Assembly: GCF_000218685.1 (NCBI RefSeq)
Contig: NW_006763305.1
Location: 1,762-65,761, forward strand
DNA length: 64,000 nt
Source of the DNA: Serpula lacrymans var. lacrymans S7.9
Lineage: Eukaryota > Basidiomycota > Agaricomycetes > Boletales > Serpulaceae
Direction: 5' to 3'
The position numbers were made by a program, and so were the translations under genes. The notes beneath the pieces are model-generated. The model saw only the letters and a list, made by a program, of their open reading frames with translations. It had not been told where the DNA came from and did not search any database. Of the stretch, positions 31,259-40,969 are shown one piece after another; within the stretch, counting starts at the first letter, position 1; each line of letters begins with the position of its first letter.

Positions 31259-32384
31259 ACGGCTAATATTGGCCGTGGGTACTACCCTCATTTGTTTTGG
31301 GAGCTCCAGCTCCACTGTATTGGGTTTGATTCCCTTAATCCGATAAGGATTTTGGTCAGTTTTCTAGACTGCCGATTTTTCAATTCTAAGTGGTCAGTAT
31401 CTAACCAGACCAGGTCGCCGACCTTGTAGTCAGGGGCCTTAGAGGGTCTACGCTCTGCCCTGGCTTTCATCTGCTCTGCAGTTTTGAATAGCGCCTTGCG
31501 CATTTTGTCTAAGACCGACTTCATGTCTTTGACCATGTTCTCAGCAGCCTCGTTCTTGCTTTTTCCAGGTTCTACACCCGTTCTGGGAAGGTACAATCTC
31601 GTAACCTCAAATGGTGCTTTCCCTGTAGCCAACAACTGTTTAATATTATATGAGAACTGGGCTATCTTTAGCCACTTGGCCCAATCCGTCTATCTGTCAT
31701 TAATAAATATCCGGAGATATTGTTTCAACTCCTGGTTGAGTCTCTCCGTTTGTCCATCGGTCTGCGGATGGAACACTGTTGATAATTTAGGTTTAATGCC
31801 TAGCATCCGGCATAACTCTTTTGTAAATTTGCTAGCGAATTGCAGTCCCCTATCGGAGATAACCTTTTCTGGTAACCAATGGATAGACCATACAAAATCT
31901 TTAAATAAGTCTGCCATACCGGCGGCTGTAATGGTTTTATTGGTGGGGATGAATACCACTTCTTTGGAGAAGTGATCTACTACCACCATTACTGAATCAT
32001 ACCCATTTGATTTGGGCAGATCCGTCATAAAGTCAACCAATATATCTTGCCAGGGACCAGCTGGTATCGGATTTGGCATAAGTTTACCGGCCTGCGGTTG
32101 ATGTGAGTTCTTTGCCATGGCACATCTCAAACAGGATTTTACGTATTCCTGTACGTCTTTGACCATGCCAGGCCACATATAGTTTCTGGAGATCAACTCC
32201 ATTGTTTGTTGCCACCCAGGGTGCCCAGCCACTGGAGTGTCGTGACGTCTATCTATTGCCTTGATCCTTGCGGACTCAGGCACATAGATTTTGTCTTTGT
32301 AATGGAAAAGCCCGTCTTCCCATAGATAATGTGAATTGCCATCAAGGCGCGCTGTCTCTTCTGAGGAGATGTCTTTCTTGAAGA
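31259..32384 (-). pseudogene. Integrase of chromovirus copy 2
   Basis: The zinc-binding part shows RRHDTPVAGHPGWQQTMEL and CLRCAMAKNSHQPQ. The core has a first Asp in DILVDFMTDLP, a second in VISDRGLQFAS and Glu in DGQTERLNQELKQY, so the DDE triad looks intact here. The C-terminal part (31288-31635) carries SKAPDYKVGDLVWLDTDHLE, the GPY/F-type region before the chromodomain. A frame break lies near 31685 and the LTR insertion splits it from the chromodomain. Confidence 0.8.
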
Positions 32385-32526
32385 CTTCTCTAGAAGATTG
32401 GAGTCTTGCCCAATTCAAATATTGGCAACCCTGGATTGATCTATCAGGGTGACACCTTCTCTAGAAGATTGGAGTCTTGCCCAATTCAAACATTGGCAAC
32501 CCTGGATTGATCTATCAGGGTGACAC
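32385..32526. repeat. 71-bp tandem duplication in chromovirus pol
   Basis: The block from CTTCTCTAGAAGATTGG to CTATCAGGGTGACAC occurs twice with a period of 71 bp (starts at 32385 and 32456). Copy 1 of the element has it once (around 5730-5810). It breaks the frame between RNase H and integrase. Confidence 0.8.
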
Positions 32527-33217
32527 TTTTGTTGTTATCTTTGATGTTGTTGGCATGATCCTTTTTTCTAGATAAAGTGCCCACTTTCCCCATAGAAGTA
32601 TTTGGCTTGTGAATTAATTTATAATTAAACCTAGACAAGTACACCGCATAGCGGGCCTGTCTTCGGTTCAAGTGTCGGGCCATCATAAAATACTCCAGAT
32701 TTAAATAATCAGTCCAAACTTCAAATTGGTGCCTAGCACCTTCTAAGTAGTGCCACCAGTGCTCTAAAGCTCTAATAATGGCTGACATCTCCTTATCATA
32801 GATTTGATAGTTGCGCTCCGTAGGCGACAAACTATGTGATAAATAGGCACAAGGCCTCCAAAGATTGTCAGGGCATTTGATTGATAAAATAGCCCCAGTA
32901 GCAAAATCAGAAGAGTTGGTTTCTAGCCGGAACTCTTTGTCGAATTCTGGAAATGCTAATATGGGCGCTGTTGTAAACACCTGCTTAAGCTTATCAAAAG
33001 CTTCTTGTTCTTTGGCACCCCAGTGCCAAACAATATCCTTTTTAGTGAGATTGTTCAACGGTCTTGTTATCTTTGCAAAGTTTTCGACAAATCTTTGGTA
33101 GAAATTGCCTAAGCCAAGAAAGGCCCTAACTCCTTTGACGTGAGTAGGTTCAGGCCAGTCCAAAATAGCTTGAACTTTCTTAGGATCCATCCTGATTCTG
33201 TTCTGGCCTATTATCAT
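32486..33217 (-). pseudogene. RNase H and RT connection of chromovirus copy 2
   Basis: Open over 243 codons. It includes WPEPTHVKGVRAFLGLGNFY (connection), then EFRLETNSSDFATGAILS and YDKEMSAIIRALEHWWHYLE. It matches copy 1 at 5766-6402 closely. It ends at the 71-bp duplication. Confidence 0.8.
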
Positions 33218-33283
33218 ACCGAGAAAGTCTACTTCCTTTACTTTAAAATTACATTTTTTGGGTTTGACAAATAGGTCCCGTTC

Positions 33284-33770
33284 CTATAAGCATTGAAGGA
33301 CTTCTTGCACAATCCTGTCATGCTCAGCCTCATCGTCCGACTTCATAAATATTAATAAATTGTCAATATAAATGACAACACAGTTCTCCATATCTGCAAA
33401 GATCTCGTTCATCATGCTCTGGAAGGTCGCCGGGGAATTGGTCAACCCAAAGAACGTAACGAGGGGCTCAAAGGATCCTCTATGGCACGTGAACGCAGCC
33501 TTCCAAGCATCTTCTTCTTTGATGCGTACATTATTGTATCCCCATCTGAGATCTATCTTTATTAAGATTTTGGCACCAGCCGACTTGTCTACTAGCTGAC
33601 TGATCAAAGGCAGCGGATATGCATTTTTGACCGTGTACTCATTTAAGTAACGATAGTCCATAATCATACACTTCTTACCATCTTTTTTAGGAATGAAGAA
33701 CACCAGGGACATCATAGGGCTTTTGGAAGGTCTGATGTACCCCTTCCTAAGCTGTTCATCTATGAAACTT
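33284..33770 (-). pseudogene. Reverse transcriptase fragment of chromovirus copy 2
   Basis: Shows [38 protein letters not shown] and the active-site box as YIDN (YIDD expected). Similarity to copy 1 stops at about 33770, so the N-terminal side of RT is deleted. Confidence 0.8.
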
Positions 33771-34116
33771 GAAATCCAGCCAAAAGTTACAAGTAGATGT
33801 GAGAGAATTGTAGAGGCTTTTAGCGTGAGAAATGAGCCAACGTGAGATTTTAGAACTATTGGCCCCTAAGCAAGAGGATTCGAGAAAACAGAGAAAAAAA
33901 ACAGAAATGAAGCACGCCGAGATCATTCCGGACACAATCAAAACAACCACTGATCACATCAAAGCACCGATCTGATGAATGCGAAGCCCACAAAGTACGC
34001 AAAGCATGTGAAATGCATGAAGCAAAACTTTGTTTATGTGTTTTGCTACTCTACGAACACCTCTTCCGCTGTACACAGGACATTTTCCAAAATACAATCA
34101 ACTTTTCTTGTAGCAC
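33771..34116. other. Junction between chromovirus and Plavaka relics, no gene
   Basis: Sequence to the left of the first recognisable Plavaka codon. No coding frame recognised. It may contain the Plavaka left end, but I could not identify terminal inverted repeats. Confidence 0.35.
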
Positions 34117-34541
34117 ATGGCAAAAACATACCATTGTGACTGTAAGGAGAAATGTGGGGGCACCCTGAGAGAGGTTAGTCGCAAGGCCTTCCCTTCCGAG
34201 TACACAAGAAGTATCGCATTCAAGATGACTCCTCGATCCCCCCCTCAACAAGTCATTTACGCAAAATGGCCTTGGGATCGCAGTCGGGCCTACTGTTGAC
34301 TAGCTCCGCTGCACATCATTGCAAAACAACGTGTAAGAGGCGTTCTGTGCATACTTTGCCTGCGCCTTGATTGCAAATACCGGTCTTTGATAATCCAAGA
34401 GATGCAGACAACCAGGTGAGTCCCAAACCTTACTATTTCATTTGTATGTCCTCATATGAATGTAGAACAACGGTATGAATGATCCACCCTCCCTGATACC
34501 CTCACAACGACAACGGTCACCTACCGTTGAAGACGTGCCGG

Positions 34542-35870
34542 TGTCATGCACCAAAGTTGATTGGTAGCATGGACAGGTGTCAATAACGAAGCGAATATTC
34601 AAAAAGACTCGCCTTTGCGCCACACAGGCACAGTGCCACGTGGAATAGTAATTAATATTGCCCTTTTTGAACTTGTGGCTGATCAGCACCACCTCTATTA
34701 GGCAATCCAGTCACGCTCACCTTTGCTTTTCCATCCGGTACTTTCCGCGTTTCGGCATTTCAGCAAATTTTTGTGTCGCCACTGGCTACACATTGCATTG
34801 TGCCCTGGGACTCACTTGTTCCAAATTGGGACTACTCCTCTCCCTCCCTCATTTGACCAGGTGGTCCAACGCAACCGTCCATTGGTAAGGCCATGGAACT
34901 GTCGGATTTGGACTAGGTGGTGGACCGGTGGCTCCAGTTTCTTTTTTTTCAGCAGAACATTCATTTACAGTGCAATTATTTTTGATTTTTGAATCATTTT
35001 TATGGACATATATTTTTTAGAATGCCTGACTGACAATAAAGGAACTGTGTTGATACTGATAGTGTTTTGCCTTGCCCTTTTTTTACTGCATCTTCCCATG
35101 ACATCATGATTTTCCTGCTCTCTTTTTGCTATTGGACTTTACTTTATGGCTGTACAAACCTGTGACATTACTCACAGCATTTATTGTTCTATCCCTTTCT
35201 TTTCCTTTTTTTGACAATCTTATCCTGTACTACCTACGCAGGATTTGTCAGTGTACATTCCTTCCTTCATATTCTTTCTCATTCTTTTTGCACAGCTATA
35301 CTGTGCATAGCCTACTTTTCTTTTACTATATAAACCCCTGTATTTTACCTTGTAAAAACAACAAGAAATCCAATCCAGACTTCTTCTCTACTCTCAAGTT
35401 CACTACTCTACTACTTGTGATCCAGTGTGGTCACAACACTTCCCACTTCTACCATTATTAACTGCTGTCATCGTCACTCGTCACTTTTGAAAGTGATTGT
35501 CTTCCCTTTCGATTAGAGTCCTTCTGAGCACTACAGTTTGTGTGTCAGGAGCCTGCTATCACTGGGAACTTTGTCATATTGTCGTTCTCAAACCTACCTT
35601 GTGCTACGATTAGCAAGGTAGTGCTCGTCTATACTCGCCACAAAGCACCTATCTTCCTATAAATTCAACTATCCCTCCTCCTCAAAACCCACACTCATAC
35701 ACCTCTGGGTTTTACTTTGAAGGATCTTTATACGTACCACCCCACAAACAACCAGACCACTCCACTGTTCTAGGAGGCAAAGCCCATAAACAAGTTCCGT
35801 GGAATCTGGGAGGATTGTGTGTTAGTTTGTTTTGTGTGTGGTTTTCTAACTGCAGTTCTCATCATCGACA
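34542..35870 (+). repeat. LTR-A solo LTR, deleted form (1329 bp), CCGG target duplication
   Basis: TGTCATGCACC... to ...CTCATCATCGACA, flanked by CCGG at 34538-34541 and 35871-35874. It has a deletion of about 490 bp inside the LTR-embedded frame (join near ATTGTGCCCTGGGACTC). It is the same length and almost the same sequence as the inverted LTR at 39519-40847. TATATAAA at 35327-35334 and palindrome TGCACAG-CTATA-CTGTGCA at 35289-35307. Confidence 0.9.
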
Positions 35871-37640
35871 CCGGAACATCCAGCACCTCTCGACGCCAAC
35901 AAAGAGGTACTTACCGAGTTGTACAATAATGTCAAACTCGACAATCTTCGCATCTCAACAGAATTCATCCAGGGTCTTGAAAAATTGTCGCTGGAGACGG
36001 ATGGCCTTTCCCCCAACGCAATACATTGTATCCAAAACCCCCCCTGTTTCACGCCAACACTGGACGATGATACCACTCATGTGCACTGGTGTCAAGTTTT
36101 ATCTACAACTCAATCACGCTGAGAGCAATTACAACAACACACGGGACAGGATCAGGGAACTCAACAAAGACCAAGACCTTCCTTTGCTTCACAAAGTCCA
36201 AAGGATTGTCACCGAGCTCAGTGGAATAGAACCACTCATGTTGGACTGTGGTATCAAGCAATGCCTTGCATATACTGGTCCTTTTTCTGATCTCAAATAC
36301 TGTCCTGAATGCGGAGAAGCTTTATACAATCAAGACATCCTCCTGGCGTCAAATGATGCACTTAAAACACCACATCAAACCTTTTCAACAATCCCTCTTG
36401 CCGAGCAACTTTAAGCACTGTACCGTGACCCAGAAAAAGCACGGGAGATGCAATACCGTCACAAACGCACTCAGAGAATCTTGGATGAGCTGGAACGCAA
36501 CGGTGGCATCAAGGAAAAATACGATAACATTATCAATGGCACTGACTATCTTGAAGCGGTTGTAGACAGTCGGATTCAAGACAATGACATCATCATGATG
36601 TTTTCTATAGATGGGGCCCAACTGTATCGAAACAAGGTGTCTGACTGTTGGATTGGAATATTTGTTATACTCAATCGCTCCCCTGACACTCAATACAGAA
36701 AAAAATATGTCCTTCCCGCTCTTGTCATCCCTGGCCCAAACAAACCGAAGAATCTCGACTCGTACCTCTTTCCTGGCTTACAGCATCTCACGGCGACACA
36801 AAAAGAGGGCCTTTTGATATGGGACGCATCATGCAATGAACAATACCTGTTGCACCTATTCCTTATGATTGTGACGGCTGATGGACCTGGACTCACCTAT
36901 CTCAATGGATTTGTGGGACACATGGTAAAAATGGATGCTGACTATACTGTGGACTCAAAGAACGTCACAAACCGGGTGCCCCCCATTATTATCCAGCCCT
37001 TCTCAAGCCTAACAACTACGATATGCCAGGGAGCGATCACCCTGACATTGATGCACACAGCTTCAACTCATGCTCGGTTGAAACTTATTGGAGCAATCTC
37101 AAGTATGTGCTGCTGTCTCCAAATGATGCTCAATACAGAAAACAGCAACTGGAGACGGGTATCTCCAAGCCAAGCATGCCTCCCTCAAGGTCGCATTCTT
37201 GCAGTTGCTAAGTGCTTTGGTTCAGATCTCATGCATTTACTATCCTTAAATCTCCCAGACCTGGTTATTCCCCTTTGGCGTGGAACATTTGAATGTGACA
37301 AGGATAACAACAAATCTACTTGGCCCTGGGCAGGACTATCCGATGCACAAATATGGAAAGACCATGGTAAGATTGTTGCGGCTGCAACTGGACATTTTCC
37401 TGGGTCATTTGGACGCCCCCCTCGTAATCCAGCCAAAAAAATTAACAGCGGATACAACTTTACCTCACAAAAGTCAAGCAATACAGACATACCTCGACAC
37501 ACATGCACCAGAATCTCCAGATTTCAAGTATTTCAACCAATACAACCTCTTCAAAGTCTCTTGTTGGGCACGGCTGCAATTTCCCAATGGTCAGAAGTGT
37601 CAATTATTATGGTGTCAGCGTGAAACCCAACCAAATGCTT
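35871..37640 (+). pseudogene. Plavaka transposase core (Tnp2-type), broken
   Basis: A CPECGEALYN zinc motif is at about 36300. After an in-frame stop at 36414 comes the Tnp2 core: MMFSIDGAQLYRNKVSDCWI, KKYVLPALVIPGPNKPKNLD, then FPGLQHL, TADGPGLTYLNGFVGH, LVIPLWRGTFECDKDNNKST and GSFGRPPRNPAKKINSGY. These are hallmark segments of the Plavaka/CACTA superfamily of Agaricomycetes. Frame changes near 36110, 36960 and 37400 break the protein. It would have bound the ends of the element and moved it. Confidence 0.85.
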
Positions 37641-39518
37641 GAAAAGCTCATAACGTTAAGGTAAATTTTCTGTGTACTTATTCTCTGGTTATAACTTACT
37701 TATAGTTACTCAACAGCTTATCGTAGATGGCGAGATTGTTTTTGACAGGTTTTGCGGTTACACTGCCAACCGGGTGACTGTGCGTGGTATTGCCTTCCTT
37801 GCGTTTGATGGATCTATGTTTAGTTCAAGTAAGTGGGGACAAGAAGAAGAAGAAGAAGAAAATATAATTAAACATGATAGAGCTTACTTTGTAGAATTAC
37901 CAGCAGCGTGCTTTTTGGATAACTTTGACATTTCTGAGTCTTCCTTGCTATTGCTATCATCAGGGAATGCGTGGGCTGCTTTCATTGGTGCCTTCTGGAA
38001 ACGAAACACGATGTTCTGGTAAGCAATATCATATCCATTGTGCCTCAGGATGTTCTAATATTGACAGTATGACTCACAACAGGGCCTGGCATTGTGGGTG
38101 TGAAAGTGATCGCATATGTGCTGCATTCTTCATTGAATTTGTCAATACCAATGTCCAGGACCATTGTGTCCTCCCGAATGGTGAGAGCAGCAAGTTCATT
38201 AATAATATTAGTGGACATGGTGATAACAGTTATGATACAGAGACAAAATGGACTTCGTGTTTTTTTGGTAAGCTGCTTACTAAACTTATTCAAGATTCTT
38301 TTTGTCAGGGGCCTTCATTACTCTCATACCATGTACCGACAACGGCAACATAGCAACATCGACACACCTGCCACCCCAGAACTCCCCATGCCTCCTGGAT
38401 ATCATCTGGATATTCTGCTGTCACCATCGTCCAACTGTACTCAATTAACAAGCTCTCCAGATGGCCTAGAATTCTCTTTACATATGTGCAACAGAAATCT
38501 GTCAGACAAAGACCCTCAAGTTATAGATCACAATTTCGGACACAACATTGTCAACCATACAGACCCATATTGCAGTGTACGTACTCTATTGTTTTTTCAC
38601 TAATCATTCAGACTAATTAATGTGGATATATGCGCATGCTAGGACACGTCCTATAACGGTCACCACATGTTGTACAATTCAAGCAAAATCCACTTTCCTC
38701 TGGCTCATACCAAGCCGGGTCCAATTGCACTATCACGCCGGGAGCAAGATCCCGAACGCAAGGTCGCAAAACTGGAAAGCAAAGTTGTCTCACTCAAAGA
38801 GAGGCTTAACTCTTCCCGGTACGATCTATAAATCCCTCCCATTACTACTACTACATCTCACTATTATGACAATCTTAGCAAATCTGGGAAGGTCCTCGAG
38901 CATGTAATTGCCAACAACGATCTCCTCCAGCAGGTCCTCGGTCGCATGAACTCTATCAGCGCTGGCAGCTATCCCCCATTAATGAAAGCCTGTTTATGGC
39001 TGTACTCAAGGCCACGTGTGTGGCTGACACCTCTGGATACTACACCAAGGAAACAGCTCCTCCTGGGGTCGTTTACTAGACAAAAGTGTACAATAAAGAT
39101 AGCCAGAAGGACATGGTCCATATCAAGACTAGATGTACCATGGACTCAGGTGCAACTGGATTTCTCGAAGACGAGCATGGTGTTGTGGTTAGCAAATTGG
39201 AACAGCAGCAGTTTCGTGACGATCAATGCAAGCTGTGCTACACCTTACTTCAGTATCACCATCAACACGGTCAAAAATTACCATCATCGCTCGGGAGTAC
39301 TTTATTTGCTCAATGCGTACCACATTTCCCATCTTCTGGCTTTGCGCCGACAATTGGAAGGCTGATACATTCATGGGGTTACACTACACAAGCTGGGCTG
39401 GTTGTCCAAAAGTTCAAGTCTCCGCTGTTGCAATCAAATAGGAATCCTCAGAGCTACTACAAGGTCTCCCCTCCACAAAGGACAAGTGTCAGCTTCCAGC
39501 ATCCACTATATCCAACAC
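37641..39518 (+). pseudogene. Plavaka downstream coding relic
   Basis: I do not recognise a domain with certainty. Pieces of frame (37672-38022, 38094-38603, 38946-39365, 39086-39500) hang together as one decayed gene with apparent short introns or frameshifts. One part reads RCTMDSGATGFLEDEHG, which looks like an aspartic protease DSGAT box but may be coincidence. From its position it could be the C-terminal part of the transposase or a second Plavaka protein. Confidence 0.4.
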
Positions 39519-40847
39519 TGTTGATGATGAGAACTGTTGTTAGAAAACCACTCACAAAACAAACTAACACACAATCCTCCCAGATTCCACGGAACTTGTT
39601 TATGGGCTTTGCCTCCTAGAACAGTGGAGTGGTCTGGTTGTTTGTGGGGTGGTACGTATAAAGATCCTTCAAAGTAAAACCCAGAGGTGTATGAGTGTGG
39701 GTTTTGAGGAGGAGGGATAGTTGAATTTATAGGAAGATAGGTGCTTTGTGGCGAGTATAGACGAGCACTACCTTGCTAATCGTAGCACAAGGTAGGTTTG
39801 AGAACGACAATATGACAAAGTTCCCAGTGATAGCAGGCTCCTGACACACAAACTGTAGTGCTCAGAAGGACTCTAATCGAAAGGGAAGACAATCACTTTC
39901 AAAAGTGACGAGTGACGATGACAGCAGTTAATAATGGTAGAAGTGGGAAGTGTTGTGACCACACTGGATCACAAGTAGTAGAGTAGTGAACTTGAGAGTA
40001 GAGAAGAAGTCTGGATTGGATTTCTTGTTGTTTTTACAAGGTAAAATACAGGGGTTTATATAGTAAAAGAAAAGTAGGCTATGCACAGTATAGCTGTGCA
40101 AAAAGAATGAGAAAGAATATGAAGGAAGGAATGTACACTGACAAATCCTGCGTAGGTAGTACAGGATAAGATTGTCAAAAAAAGGAAAAGAAAGGGATAG
40201 AACAATAAATGCTGTGAGTAATGTCACAGGTTTGTACAGCCATAAAGTAAAGTCCAATAGCAAAAAGAGAGCAGGAAAATCATGATGTCATGGGAAGATG
40301 CAGTAAAAAAAGGGCAAGGCAAAACACTATCAGTATCAACACAGTTCCTTTATTGTCAGTCAGGCATTCTAAAAAATATATGTCCATAAAAATGATTCAA
40401 AAATCAAAAATAATTGCACTGTAAATGAATGTTCTGCTGAAAAAAAAGAAACTGGAGCCACCGGTCCACCACCTAGTCCAAATCCGACAGTTCCATGGCC
40501 TTACCAATGGACGGTTGCGTTGGACCACCTGGTCAAATGAGGGAGGGAGAGGAGTAGTCCCAATTTGGAACAAGTGAGTCCCAGGGCACAATGCAATGTG
40601 TAGCCAGTGGCGACACAAAAATTTGCTGAAATGCCGAAACGCGGAAAGTACCGGATGGAAAAGCAAAGGTGAGCGTGACTGGATTGCCTAATAGAGGTGG
40701 TGCTGATCAGCCACAAGTTCAAAAAGGGCAATATTAATTACTATTCCACGTGGCACTGTGCCTGTGTGGCGCAAAGGCGAGTCTTTTTGAATATTCGCTT
40801 CATTATTGACACCTGTCTATGCTACCAATCAACTTTGGTGCATGACA
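39519..40847 (-). repeat. LTR-A at the 3' end of the gypsy element (1329 bp)
   Basis: Plus-strand ends TGTTGATGATGAG and GGTGCATGACA. It shares the internal deletion of the solo LTR at 34542-35870 and is nearly identical to it in inverted orientation, although the 5' LTR of its own element lacks the deletion. Confidence 0.88.
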
Positions 40848-40969
40848 TCCACGGACAACTTGAAATTGCAACTGTCCCCAGTTGCTTCCATAAAGGTAGG
40901 GTCATAAGGAATGAAACATGGCAACACATTAAAGGGTCATGTCAGCATAAAATTCGTTCAGGTAAGTCA

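Larger units (their letters stand above)
29246..33770 (-). mobile_element. Ty3/gypsy chromovirus, copy 2, 3' half only
   Basis: Minus strand order: RT (33770-33284), RNase H (33217-32486), integrase (32418-31259) and chromodomain (29623-29389), then polypurine tract and 3' LTR. It begins abruptly in the RT at about 33770, where similarity with copy 1 (near 7040) stops, so gag and protease are lost. A full LTR-A (29624-31258) has inserted between integrase and chromodomain. Confidence 0.85.
34117..39518 (+). mobile_element. Plavaka (Tnp2/CACTA-like) DNA transposon relic
   Basis: The N-terminal zinc-binding start MAKTYHCDCKEKCGGTL is at 34117. A solo LTR-A (34542-35870) interrupts it. On either side the reading continues from PTVEDVP to EHPAPLDANKEVLTELYNN when one CCGG is kept. 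The core lies in 35871-37640, and more transposon-encoded sequence follows to about 39500. Many stops and shifts show it is dead. The ends were not located. The right side is bounded by LTR-A at 39519. Confidence 0.8.

Noticed and set aside
35126..35461. A 110-codon hydrophobic frame repeated in every LTR-A copy (also near 233, 3017, 30517, 39928 and 48789)
   Set aside because: It begins at a TTG, runs straight through the TATA box and palindrome and would lie at the transcription start. Its conservation follows from the LTR sequence itself.
39114..39170. DSGATG segment as proof of a retroviral-type protease gene in Plavaka
   Set aside because: The motif is short, the surrounding frame is broken and no other protease features are visible. 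It is kept only as a low-interest observation.
34542..40847. Inversion of the segment between the two inverted LTRs
   Set aside because: The Plavaka frame is continuous on the plus strand across the first LTR when one CCGG is kept, so the present orientation is the original one for that insertion.
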